Position numbers and translations under genes: made by a program. A DNA stretch of 11,814 bases from CADDZO01 sp035294145 (GTDB lineage: Bacteria > Chloroflexota > Dormibacteria > Dormibacterales > Dormibacteraceae): NCBI GenBank assembly GCA_035294145.1, contig DATGLL010000210.1, forward strand, positions 1 to 11,814. The letters are read 5' to 3'. The notes beneath the pieces are model-generated. The model was not told where the DNA came from. It ran no database searches and was given only the letters and a program-made list of their open reading frames with translations. Below are positions 1 to 6,480 of the stretch, one piece after another. Each line of letters opens with the position of its first letter. The stretch's first letter is position 1.

Positions 1-92
1 CTGAGCGGCCTCGGTGCCCGGCACGACGGCCGGCGTGCCGCCGCCCATCGGGGGGCCCGGGCGATGGCCACGCTCCCGCACGATGGCCCGGA

Positions 93-165
93 GGGGTGCC
101 TCACGAGGGTTCCCCATCGGAGCACGCTCCGATGGGGTCCCCAGGCCGGCCTCGTGGGGAGCCCC
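93..165. repeat. Nested palindrome H1, left of the tnpB core
   Basis: A perfect inner hairpin has arms CCCCATCGGAGC (112-123) and GCTCCGATGGGG (126-137) with a 2-nt loop. It sits inside an outer stem formed by CCTCACGAGG (99-108) and CCTCGTGGGG (150-159), which pair with one G-T wobble. A further GGGG (93-96) and CCCC (162-165) bracket the whole. The outer stem shares its CACGA/TCGTGGGG sequence with hairpin H3 at 848-883. It lies where the missing TnpB N-terminus should be. Confidence 0.8.
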
Positions 166-766
166 GCACCATGGCCACCCTGATCCGGTCTCGACGGTCG
201 GGGTCGATGTCGGGGTGCGCTGGCTGGCCACCATGGCCACCGCCGAGGGCGTGATCGAGCGGGTGCCCAACCCGGCCCCGCTGGCCCGGAACCTGACCGT
301 GCTGCGTCGGCGCTCCCGGTCCCTCTCCCGCAGCCAGCGCGGCTCGAATCGCTGCCGGCGCAAGGAACGGCGTCGAGTGCGGCTCCAGGCGCACATCGCC
401 GCCCTCCGGCGCCACGAGATCCCTCGGCTCACCACCCGGCTGGCCACCCCCCACGGCCGGATCGTGGGGGAAGGGCTGGACGCCGCCGGCAGGCTGCGCC
501 AGAAGGGGATCCCTGGGGCGCGGGCGCGGCGCCGGGGACCGGCCGATGCGGCCCTGGCCGAGCTCCGCCGGCAGCTTCGTTACCAGGTCGGCTGGTACGG
601 CTCGGAGATGGTGGAGGCCGAGCGGTACCTCTCCTGCTCGAGGCTCTGCCATGGCTGCGGCTTGGTCCAGGACCTCGGGGGGGACGAGCACTGGACATGC
701 AAAGGCGGTGGGGCGCGCCACCGGCGCGATGACCACGCCGCGATCAATCTGGCGAGGTACTCGCCC

Positions 767-801
767 GGGGCACCCCACCAAGCTGGCTTGGTGGGGGCCC
801 C
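767..801. repeat. Palindrome H2 at the 3' end of the tnpB core
   Basis: Arms CCCCACCAAGC (773-783) and GCTTGGTGGGG (786-796) form a perfect 11-bp stem with a TG loop. The stem is extended by GGGGC (767-771) and GCCCC (797-801) across a single bulged A. It begins right after the codons of the last conserved TnpB motif. In TnpB systems the guide (omega) RNA ends at the element's right end just downstream of this point, so this hairpin could be part of such an RNA or of the right-end structure. That role is inferred. Confidence 0.85.
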
Positions 802-847
802 GCCCGACGGCTCAGTTGGAGCCTCCGTGAGGCGCAGAGCCGCGTCA

Positions 848-883
848 GGGGACCCCACGAAGCTGACTTCGTGGGGGTACCCC
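848..883. repeat. Palindrome H3, right-end-like hairpin
   Basis: Arms CCCCACGAAG (853-862) and CTTCGTGGGG (867-876) form a perfect 10-bp stem with loop CTGA. An outer GGGG (848-851) and CCCC (880-883) bracket it. The stem differs from H2 by compensated changes (CCAAG/CTTGG versus CGAAG/CTTCG), which is the pattern expected when structure, not sequence, is kept. It is the rightmost of the three hairpins and the best candidate for the element's right boundary. Confidence 0.85.
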
Positions 884-913
884 TCTCCCGGTAGGCATCA
901 ACACCGGCCTTGA

Positions 914-1460
914 GGGTCTGTACCGCCCAGTCGGAGGCGGAGCGGAGTCCGCCCTCCCCGATGGCCGCCCTGGCCGCCCGATGAGCGACAGCACGCCGGA
1001 TGCGGCCAAGCGCGCCCTGGCCTTGCTGCCAGGGGCGAGCAGCCCGGAGGTGGACCCGGCCCGAGGGCCCCGCTGGAACCCGGACAGATGAGCGAGAAAG
1101 CGAGGCGGGAACTCGGTTCCCTCCAGCCAGCCGCTCGGCGGTATCAGGCGCCGGCCTAGCTACCAACATCGATGTCCTGCATCGATGTCCTGCGGGGTGC
1201 ACGGACGGATCCCAGACCCACCCGGAAGGTCATGTTCAGCGCGGTCTTGGGGTGGGCCGGAGGTGGCTATCGAACTCTCAACCACGGGCCTAACCGGACC
1301 GGCCGCCACCAGCGGTCGCCCCCGCCCGGCGTGGCCCCGAGGATACGCACCCGACCGACCCCGGCCAAGGTCCGATGCGCCGGCAAGGATCACTCAAGAA
1401 AAGCGAAAGGCGACCGAGGCAAGCCGCCCCAGGGGGTCGCGGCAGGTCTGCGAAGGCATC
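914..1460. other. Gene-free stretch between tnpB remnant and xdhC unit
   Basis: Several frames are open here simply because of the GC content. None has a convincing ribosome binding site or a recognisable motif. The only structure noticed is the short tandem duplication at 1167-1192. No tRNA-like cloverleaf or T-loop sequence was found. Confidence 0.5.
1167..1192. repeat. 13-bp tandem duplication
   Basis: The unit CATCGATGTCCTG occurs twice head to tail (1167-1179 and 1180-1192), and the base after the second copy starts a third unit. The unit contains the palindrome ATCGAT. It lies in gene-free sequence and fits either replication slippage or a pair of protein-binding sites about one helical turn apart. 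Confidence 0.8.
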
Positions 1461-1463
1461 CGG

Positions 1464-1506
1464 AAATTTTCACGATGTTAATCAGATATATTGGATAGAG
1501 GAGCTT
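1464..1506 (+). promoter_or_regulatory. AT-rich promoter-like island upstream of the xdhC unit
   Basis: This short island stands out sharply from its GC-rich surroundings. It contains a TATATT hexamer (1487-1492), and TTTTCA (1467-1472) lies 14 bp before it, which is shorter than an ideal spacer. It ends in AGAGGAG (1497-1503) directly before an ATG at 1507. The position fits a promoter plus ribosome binding site for the downstream unit; the exact -10 and -35 cannot be fixed by eye. Confidence 0.4.
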
Positions 1507-1632
1507 ATGAGCCGAGTCGCCCGGTCCCGCCTTGAACGCCGAGGGCACGGTCCGGGCCGGGCGCCCCGGGGAGCGTCCCCTTCTCCACGCCTACGTGGGC
1601 GGCCCCGGGATGAGCCGGTTGGGAGCACCTGA
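1507..1632 (+). CDS. Hypothetical 41-residue Arg-rich ORF
   Basis: I do not recognise this ORF. Its start is the first ATG after the AT-rich promoter-like island and has a good ribosome binding site, AGAGGAG, at 1497-1503. The product would be small, very basic (many Arg) and rich in Pro and Gly, with no membrane segment or motif. It stops 12 bases before the next ORF. The same DNA read in another frame (1511-1648) gives a more protein-like peptide ending LHAYVGGPGMSRLGAPEEAR, so the true coding frame here is uncertain. It could be a leader peptide, a frameshifted gene remnant, or not translated at all. Confidence that it encodes a functional protein is low. Confidence 0.25.
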   Translation: MSRVARSRLERRGHGPGRAPRGASPSPRLRGRPRDEPVGST

Positions 1633-1644
1633 GGAGGCCCGACG

Positions 1645-1866
1645 ATGAGCCAGGACCGAGCTCAGCCACCCACCCGGCCCGAGCGGGCAATCGAGAGAGC
1701 TCCTGCGCCCGGTATCGAGCTTGCCCTTGCCGCCTGGCGGGCTGCAGAGCGTGACGCCGCGGGCACAGCGAGCGCGCTGAGACGCCGGGCCTTGACGACG
1801 CTGGCAGCCAGCCGAAGACCGCAACGAGCGCAAGGGCGGCAACGGAGGTTACGAGGTCGACGATGA
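1645..1866 (+). CDS. Hypothetical 73-residue Ala/Arg-rich protein translationally coupled to xdhC
   Basis: Not recognised. The ATG at 1645 is preceded by a strong ribosome binding site, GAGGAGG at 1631-1637, with good spacing. The stop overlaps the xdhC start as ATGA (1863-1866), a typical sign of translational coupling. The predicted protein is basic, with an Ala-rich segment around residues 24-52 likely to be helical and an Arg/Gln-rich tail. It has no cysteines, no membrane segment and no known motif. It may be a genuine small partner gene, a short ORF whose main role is to feed ribosomes into xdhC, or a decayed gene end. The spacing and overlap are seen; any function is unknown. Confidence 0.4.
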   Translation: MSQDRAQPPTRPERAIERAPAPGIELALAAWRAAERDAAGTASALRRRALTTLAASRRPQRAQGRQRRLRGRR

Positions 1867-2996
1867 AGGACATCCTCGATCAGGTGGAGACCTGGCTGGC
1901 GGCGGGCAGGCGGGTGGCGCTGGCCACGGTGATCGCGACCGAGCGGTCCGCCCCCCACGATCCTGGAGCGGCCATGGCCGTCTCCGAGCAAGGCGAGGTG
2001 ATCGGTTCGGTCTCCGGCGGCTGTGTCGAGGGCGCCGTGGTCGAGGAGGCGCTTGAGGTCCTTGAGCAAGGGGAGCCAAGACAGCTCACCTATGGGATCG
2101 CCGATGAGCTCGCGCTCACGGTAGGGCTGACCTGCGGCGGGACCATCCGCCTCTTCGTCGAGCCGCTGAGCTGGGGGGCGCTGTTCGAGCGGTTGGCGCG
2201 CGCGATCCGAGCCGAGCAGCCGGCGGCGCTGGTGACCGAGATCCAAGGCCCTCAGCCCGGGGCCAAGCTGCTGGTCGGCCCCGACTGGGCGGAGGGGGAG
2301 CTCGCACCGCGAGAGCTCCAGGATCGGGTGATGCAGGAGGCACGCTCGCTGCTCGCAGCTGGCCTGACCGCTCAGCGCGCCTACGGCCGGCTGGGTGAGG
2401 CGCGACGTCGAGAGGTGGAGGTGTTCGTCCGTTCCTTCGCCCCACCGGCGCGCATGTACGTCTTCGGAGCCACCGACTTCGCCCGCGCCACGGCCCAGAT
2501 CGGCAAGTTCCTCGGCTACCGGGTGACCGTGTGCGATGCCCGTGGCACCTTCGTCACCCGCGCCCGCTTCCCGGAGGCGGACGAGCTGGTGGTGCGTTGG
2601 CCGGACGAGTTCCTGGCCGAGGCGCCAGTGGACGAGCGGACGGTGATCTGCATCCTCACCCATGACCCCAAGTTCGACGTCCCCCTCCTCCAGGCGGCGC
2701 TTCGCACCCCAGCTGCCTACATCGGTGCGATGGGGAGCCGCCAGACCGATCAGGAGCGGACGCGCAAGCTCCAGGAGGCCGGCATCTCCGAGGCCGAGCT
2801 GGCCCGCATCCATGGCCCGATCGGACTCGATATCGGGGCTCGAACCCCTGGGGAGGTGGCCGTTGCCATTGCCGGCGAGATCATCGCGCTACGCCATCGC
2901 CGTCCAGGCGGCTTCCTGCGCGACCGCGTCGGTCCCGTCCACGGTCCCCGCCAGGAGCCGACCGGGATGGAGGCGCTGGCCGGGGCAACCGGTTGA
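1863..2996 (+). CDS. xdhC: XdhC/CoxI-family molybdenum cofactor insertion/maturation protein
   Basis: XdhC proteins bind molybdenum cofactor in the cytoplasm and help load it, in sulfurated form, into xanthine dehydrogenase-family enzymes. The related CoxI serves aerobic CO dehydrogenase. The 377-residue product has both usual parts. The N-terminal XdhC_CoxI domain (about 8-100) carries RSAPHDPGAAMAV, GSVSGGCVEG (Cys54) and GLTCGGTI (Cys91). A C-terminal Rossmann-like domain (about 195-345) carries VFGATDFA, the THDPKFDVPLL motif, YIGAMGSRQ and GLDIGARTPGEVAVAIAGEI. A middle section (about 105-190) links them, and a short Pro/Arg/Gly tail follows residue 347. Length fits the two-domain class. 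The ATG overlaps the previous stop (ATGA), and GGAGG lies at 1844-1848. No molybdopterin hydroxylase genes or other Moco genes are in the window, so the client enzyme is unknown. The family call is strong; whether it serves xanthine or CO dehydrogenase cannot be told. Confidence 0.93.
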   Translation: MKDILDQVETWLAAGRRVALATVIATERSAPHDPGAAMAVSEQGEVIGSVSGGCVEGAVVEEALEVLEQGEPRQLTYGIADELALTVGLTCGGTIRLFVEPLSWGALFERLARAIRAEQPAALVTEIQGPQPGAKLLVGPDWAEGELAPRELQDRVMQEARSLLAAGLTAQRAYGRLGEARRREVEVFVRSFAPPARMYVFGATDFARATAQIGKFLGYRVTVCDARGTFVTRARFPEADELVVRWPDEFLAEAPVDERTVICILTHDPKFDVPLLQAALRTPAAYIGAMGSRQTDQERTRKLQEAGISEAELARIHGPIGLDIGARTPGEVAVAIAGEIIALRHRRPGGFLRDRVGPVHGPRQEPTGMEALAGATG

Positions 2997-3439
2997 GCCA
3001 CGAGGGTCGGAGCGGATCCAGCTGAGGTCCCGGTGGCGGACGCCGGCCGGGCCCTGGCCCCGGCACCGGGCGGCCTGGGTCGGGCGTCCTCCGGGGTGCG
3101 GCCGGCAGCCACCGACTTGCCCCCGGCCACGTCGTCCAGCCCCCGCTGGATGGCCCGTGAGCCCATCAGCTCCCCCGCCGGATCACGGCCTCTCGCCTCT
3201 GACCAGCAGCCCGATCGACATCACCCTCGGGCTCAACCTCCTCGTCCCAGATGGTGGGCCGGATGTTGACCCGACCGCGTCGGGCACGCGAGGGCGCGGA
3301 GGTCGGCATCGAGCGGCCCCACGCTGAACTCAGCCCCTGGGCCCGGACCGGAGACAGGCACCTCCTCAGCTCCGCATCTCGGACGCGGCTGGGGTCGCGC
3401 CAGGTAGCCGCCGACCTCTGACCCCTCGCGTCGGCATGA
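2997..3439. other. Gene-free stretch between xdhC and the cox pseudogene
   Basis: About 440 bases without a convincing gene. The best candidate is a 47-codon minus-strand frame (3309 to 3166) with an acidic middle (IWDEEVEPEGD), but it has no ribosome binding site or family resemblance. No clear hairpin terminator was seen after xdhC. Confidence 0.4.
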
Positions 3440-4833
3440 AGGAGGCGACGGGAGAGACGCGCTCGAAGTCACATGGAGGCGGAGACGAGGTCGCCGCCCA
3501 CTCCAGAGTGCCGCCCCCGAGGATCGTCACCTGCGAACTCGCCGTTTCGCCAGCTCCACCATGCGTTGATGATGAAGAGCGGATCGAGGGAGCGAGACCG
3601 AAGAATGAGATCGAGATGGCGAGGCTGACGCCCCCCCATCCCGCTTCGGAGAACCCGCCTGGATAGGCGACGATGCGTCGCAGCACACCATCTAGGTCCA
3701 GAGCGCAGTGATCTTGGGGAGCCAACGGTAGATGTCAGCGAAGCTGGCGAATACGCCGCCTCCGAACAGCAAGCAATGGATGTGAGCGATTGTGTAGCAG
3801 CTCTGGCGGAGCTGGATGTCGACGGGGGCAGAGGCCAATAGGCGCCTGAGATCCCACCCGTCAAGAAGGTGGCCATGAACCCAAAGACAAACTTCATGGG
3901 CAGCCTGAAACTGATCGATCCCCCCGCGCCGTCGCAATCCCTTTGAAGAACTCGACGTCGGTGGGGATCGCGACCAACACCGACATGGCCATGAAGAAGG
4001 TCTCCAGGACGATGCTCATGCCGACGGTGAGCAGGTGATGGGCCCATACCGCCATCGAGAGGAAGACGATCGCGAGAAAGGAGGTCACCATGGGGCGGGA
4101 GACGAGCAGCGGCTTGCGGCCGAGGACCGGCGCCACCTCGGAGGCGATCCGAAAGCCAAGTGGGATCATGCGTACCCTTCTGGATGGCCGAAGAGCTAGA
4201 GGAGGCACTGGGAGGGCACAGGCCAGCCATCGTCTCCTGAGAAGAGGTCGGTGCCGAGCTACCGATCAACCCCAAGCACGAGCAACACCGCTGCCGAGGG
4301 TGTGCCCACCGGCAACCGTCAGGATCGAGGCAGGCACCTGCGCCCAGACGAAGAGCGGGAGCCGCCGAAGGCCCATGCCTGGACCTCGCCCAGCGGCGGG
4401 TGGTCCGTCCAACCAGCCGAGAGCGGGCCGCCAAACAGAAGTGCCGAGGGGCAGATCAGGATGGAGACCGGGATGAGCCAGGGTCCGGGCGAGTCGAGAC
4501 GCGGGAAGGCCATGCCCCGAGCTCCGACCATCAGCGGCACGAGGCAGTTGCCGATGCCGATCAGGAAGATGGTGACGAGGACGAGGAAGAAGACCACGGT
4601 CATCCCATGGGTCGACATGATCTGGTTGTGGGCCCGGGCATCGACCACGCGGAAGTTAGGTTGGGCAAGCGGGAGACGCAGGTGAGGGCAAAGATGCCGC
4701 CCACGATGAAGCTCAGGAAGGCTGTGATCGGGTACATGATCCCGATCAGCTGGTGGTCGGCGGTGATCAACCAGAGGCCGACCAGCCGCCAAAAGGCATC
4801 ACCGTAGGTCCGTGATCGCGAGGGAGCCGACAT
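3440..4833 (-). pseudogene. ctaD: Cytochrome c oxidase subunit I (aa3-type), heavily frameshifted and deleted
   Basis: Subunit I is the multi-helix haem-copper core of terminal oxidase. From ATG at 4833 one frame gives the first helix (DHQLIGIMYPITAFLSFIVG). A frame change near 4680 gives the haem-a ligand segment (NQIMSTHGMTVVFF) and GNCLVPLMVGARGMAFPRL. Near 4375 the reading jumps to RLPLFVWAQ, skipping roughly 60-70 family residues. A third frame, with stops, gives LGTDLF and LFGHPEGYA (CuB His and cross-link Tyr). Next come ASEVAPVLGRKP and VWAHHLLTVGM (CuB His pair), FGFMATFLTGGISG, then VDIQL and AHIHCLLFGG (haem a/a3 His). A stop at 3692 and a second deletion precede RRIVAYPGG, FIINAWWSWRNGEFAG and GGGTLEWAATSSPPP. 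Total span is about 1.4 kb versus the usual 1.6-1.7 kb. All metal ligands survive only in separate frames, so no functional protein is possible. Some frame changes could be assembly errors; the two deletions and in-frame stops argue for real decay. Confidence 0.92.
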
Positions 4834-5006
4834 GGCCACCCTGTCCCTGGACTCCTGCGAAGGATTTTTTCCCTTTTCACCATAAAAACTCAGCAAAGCG
4901 AGCAAGGAGCCAGGCTCCGGCAGGACCGGCTTGCCACCCCCTCGACTGCCTCGCCCGTCCGATGAACGCTCGGTGATCACCGGTCAGCGGCACGGCCGGG
5001 CAGATG

Positions 5007-5018
5007 ATGATCGATCAT
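5007..5018. promoter_or_regulatory. 12-bp perfect palindrome ATGATCGATCAT
   Basis: This perfect dyad lies about 30 bp upstream of the candidate -35 box of the hydroxyacid dehydrogenase gene. It is in an intergenic region, where selection on codons cannot explain it. It could be an operator half of a regulatory site; no regulator gene is nearby to support a name. Confidence 0.3.
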
Positions 5019-5033
5019 GTCGATGGGAATCAT

Positions 5034-5044
5034 CGGTCAAACCG
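5034..5044. promoter_or_regulatory. GntR/FadR-like operator candidate CGGT-CAA-ACCG
   Basis: The inverted repeat has the GT-N3-AC core characteristic of operators bound by FadR-subfamily GntR regulators. That subfamily includes LldR, which controls L-lactate dehydrogenase genes in other bacteria. It sits two bases before the candidate -35 of the FMN hydroxyacid dehydrogenase. The sequence is short and could be chance; the match to gene function makes it worth noting. Confidence 0.3.
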
Positions 5045-5046
5045 GA

Positions 5047-5075
5047 TTGTCGATCCCGCCCGACCGCCCTACCAT
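5047..5075 (+). promoter_or_regulatory. Candidate promoter of the hydroxyacid dehydrogenase
   Basis: TTGTCG (5047-5052) and TACCAT (5070-5075) are separated by exactly 17 bp on the coding strand. Each is a fair match to housekeeping-sigma boxes. Transcription would start near 5082, leaving about 150 nt of leader before the ATG at 5235. Assigned by eye only. Confidence 0.3.
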
Positions 5076-5234
5076 GGGGTCAGCCGGTGGGTGGCGGCGT
5101 CGGTGCGCGGACACGTGGGGGACCGGACGAATGCGGAGGAAGAGAGGGAGCGAGACGAAGCGGCACGATGGGCCGGCGCCTAGCCACCCCGGCAGCCGCC
5201 GCCCAGGTGACCGCAGGACGGGCGCCGGCCTAGC

Positions 5235-6395
5235 ATGAAGGCGATCACGATCGAGGACTTGCGACGGATCGCCCGCCGGCGTCTGCCGCGGATGGTCTTC
5301 GACTACGTCGATGGTGGCGCTTTCGACGAGCTCACTCTGCGCGCGAACCGAGCCGACTTCGAGCGCCTGCGCTTCCGGCCGCGCGTGCTGGTCGACGTCT
5401 CGGAGCGAGACCTGAGCGTGAGCCTGTTCGGCAACCGGCTGGCGCTGCCCCTGGTCCTGGCGCCGATCGGCTTGGCTGGCCTCGTCGCCCGCCGGGGCGA
5501 GATCCAGGCAGCTCGGGCAGCGGAGGCCTCGGGCATCCCCTTCTGCCTGTCCACCGCCTCGGTGTGCTCCATCGAGGAGGTTCGGTCGGCGACGGTGAAG
5601 CCGTTCTGGTTCCAGCTCTACATGGGCAAGGACCGGGAACTTGCTCGGGCCTTGATCGACCGAGCCCACGCCGCCGGCTGCTCGGTGCTCGCGTTCACCG
5701 TGGACGTGCCTCTCGCCGGCCAGCGGGAGCGTGACCTGCGCAACGGCTTCACGGTGCCCCCCAGGATCACAGTGGCCAACGCCTTCGACACGGCTCGCCG
5801 CTGGAGGTGGGCACGTGACGTGCTGCTGGGCTCCCGGATCACCTTGGGCAACGTCCCCCACTCCCCCCGTGAGGGCTTCCTGCCCCTGGCCAGGCTCATG
5901 CTCCGTAACCAGGACGCCTCCAAGACTTGGCGGGAGTTCGAGTGGGTGCGCTCGCTCTGGTCAGGTCCCCTCCTGGTCAAGGGCGTGCTCACCGTCGAGG
6001 ACGCACGGCTCGCCGTGGAGCACGGCGCCGACGGGGTGGTGGTGTCGAACCACGGGGGCCGCCAGCTGGACGGGGCGCCCTCCAGCATCTCAGCCCTCCC
6101 CGCGATCGTGGAGGCGGTGGCAGGACGCGCCGTCATCCTTCTCGACGGTGGCATCCGACGCGGGCAAGATGTCCTCAAGGCCCTGGCGTTGGGAGCCCAG
6201 GCCTGCCTCATCGGGCGGGCCTTCGTGTACGGCCTGGCCGCCGGGGGCGAAGCCGGGGTTCGGCGGGCGATCGAGATCCTGGCCGGCGAGATGGACACCA
6301 CCTTGGCCCTGCTCGGCCGTCGCAGCGTGGCCGAGCTCGATGGCTCGGCGCTGGAGCCGATCGAGCCCCGAACGCCAATGCCCACCGTGGGCTGA
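5235..6395 (+). CDS. lldD: FMN-dependent alpha-hydroxy-acid dehydrogenase (L-lactate dehydrogenase type)
   Basis: The enzyme oxidises an L-2-hydroxy acid such as lactate to the 2-keto acid, using FMN in a TIM barrel. All active-site residues of the family are visible at positions close to those of plant glycolate oxidase. They are Tyr24 (FDYVDGGA), Tyr129 (FQLYMG), Arg164 (GQRERDLRNGF), Lys249 (LLVKGVL), the catalytic His273 and Arg276 in SNHGGRQLD, and the phosphate-binding DGGIRRG (304-310) and IGR (326-328). At 386 residues it is full length, so the start is sound, although the ribosome binding site (AGGACG at 5216-5221) is weak. It stands alone, divergent from the oxidase pseudogene and convergent with the histidine kinase. 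The family is certain; lactate as substrate is likely but glycolate, mandelate or another 2-hydroxy acid is possible. No hydrophobic segment suggests membrane insertion; the E. coli enzyme is peripheral. Confidence 0.92.
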   Translation: MKAITIEDLRRIARRRLPRMVFDYVDGGAFDELTLRANRADFERLRFRPRVLVDVSERDLSVSLFGNRLALPLVLAPIGLAGLVARRGEIQAARAAEASGIPFCLSTASVCSIEEVRSATVKPFWFQLYMGKDRELARALIDRAHAAGCSVLAFTVDVPLAGQRERDLRNGFTVPPRITVANAFDTARRWRWARDVLLGSRITLGNVPHSPREGFLPLARLMLRNQDASKTWREFEWVRSLWSGPLLVKGVLTVEDARLAVEHGADGVVVSNHGGRQLDGAPSSISALPAIVEAVAGRAVILLDGGIRRGQDVLKALALGAQACLIGRAFVYGLAAGGEAGVRRAIEILAGEMDTTLALLGRRSVAELDGSALEPIEPRTPMPTVG

Positions 6396-6428
6396 GGCCG
6401 CCCCACCGACGTCTGCCTTGCCATCCTC

Positions 6429-6448
6429 CGCCTCCTGGTCGGGAGGCG
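6429..6448. terminator. Hairpin between convergent genes, possible bidirectional terminator
   Basis: CGCCTCC (6429-6435) and GGAGGCG (6442-6448) form a perfect 7-bp GC-rich stem with a 6-nt loop. It lies between the stop of the hydroxyacid dehydrogenase and the stop of the minus-strand histidine kinase. There is no T tract on either side, so termination is inferred from position and structure only. Confidence 0.4.
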
Positions 6449-6480
6449 AGACGGAGAGGCTGACCGTCCCCGGCTGCCGG

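Larger units (their letters stand above)
14..913 (+). pseudogene. tnpB: TnpB-like (IS200/IS605 OrfB) nuclease, N-terminally truncated and probably inactive
   Basis: TnpB proteins are RNA-guided RuvC-like nucleases of IS200/IS605-type elements. The open frame is 299 codons, but TnpB similarity begins only near residue 60 with the RuvC-I strand (VGVDVGVRWLAT, Asp65). It continues through an Arg-rich helical section (about 95-145), the RuvC-II glutamate (Glu153 in IVGEGLDAAG), and a C-terminal zinc ribbon with the last acidic residue (Asp239 in RRDDHAAINLAR). The first ribbon pair is present (Cys212, Cys215). The second is Cys229 followed by Gly232 where the family has Cys. The HDRD-x-N motif is altered to HRRDDH. 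The roughly 170-200 N-terminal residues of the family are absent; the first 60 codons read through hairpin DNA, and the tail after about residue 250 reads through two more hairpins. No tnpA was seen. The family call is secure; inactivity is inferred from the truncation and the lost cysteine. The functional start is unknown. Confidence 0.75.
4834..5234. other. Divergent intergenic region between the cox pseudogene and the hydroxyacid dehydrogenase
   Basis: No gene is supported in these 400 bases. It contains a conspicuous AT-rich block (about 4861-4890, runs of T and A) just upstream of the dead oxidase gene, likely its old promoter region. Next come a 12-bp palindrome, a GGT-CAA-ACC inverted repeat and a promoter candidate facing the dehydrogenase, listed separately. 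Confidence 0.5.

Noticed and set aside
1505..1873. 122-codon minus-strand frame beginning with a hydrophobic stretch near the xdhC start
   Set aside because: The hydrophobic run is short, the rest is Arg/Pro/Gly-rich, there is no ribosome binding site, and the ribosome binding sites visible here are on the plus strand.
1662..2813. 383-codon open frame on the minus strand opposite xdhC
   Set aside because: It is antisense to a gene with clear family motifs, its translation shows no domain, and it exists because of the GC-rich third positions of xdhC.
3166..3309. 47-codon minus-strand ORF with an acidic core
   Set aside because: Coding-like composition but no ribosome binding site, no family resemblance and no partner gene; not enough to call a gene.
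3469..4434. 321-codon minus-strand open frame within the oxidase pseudogene
   Set aside because: Only short stretches match oxidase (FGFMATFLTGGISG and WWSWRNGEFAG); the rest is out-of-frame sequence. It is part of the pseudogene, not a separate gene.
5235..6395. Mycofactocin MftD as an identity for the FMN enzyme
   Set aside because: The start (LPRMVFDYVDGGA) is of the lactate dehydrogenase type and no other mycofactocin genes are present.
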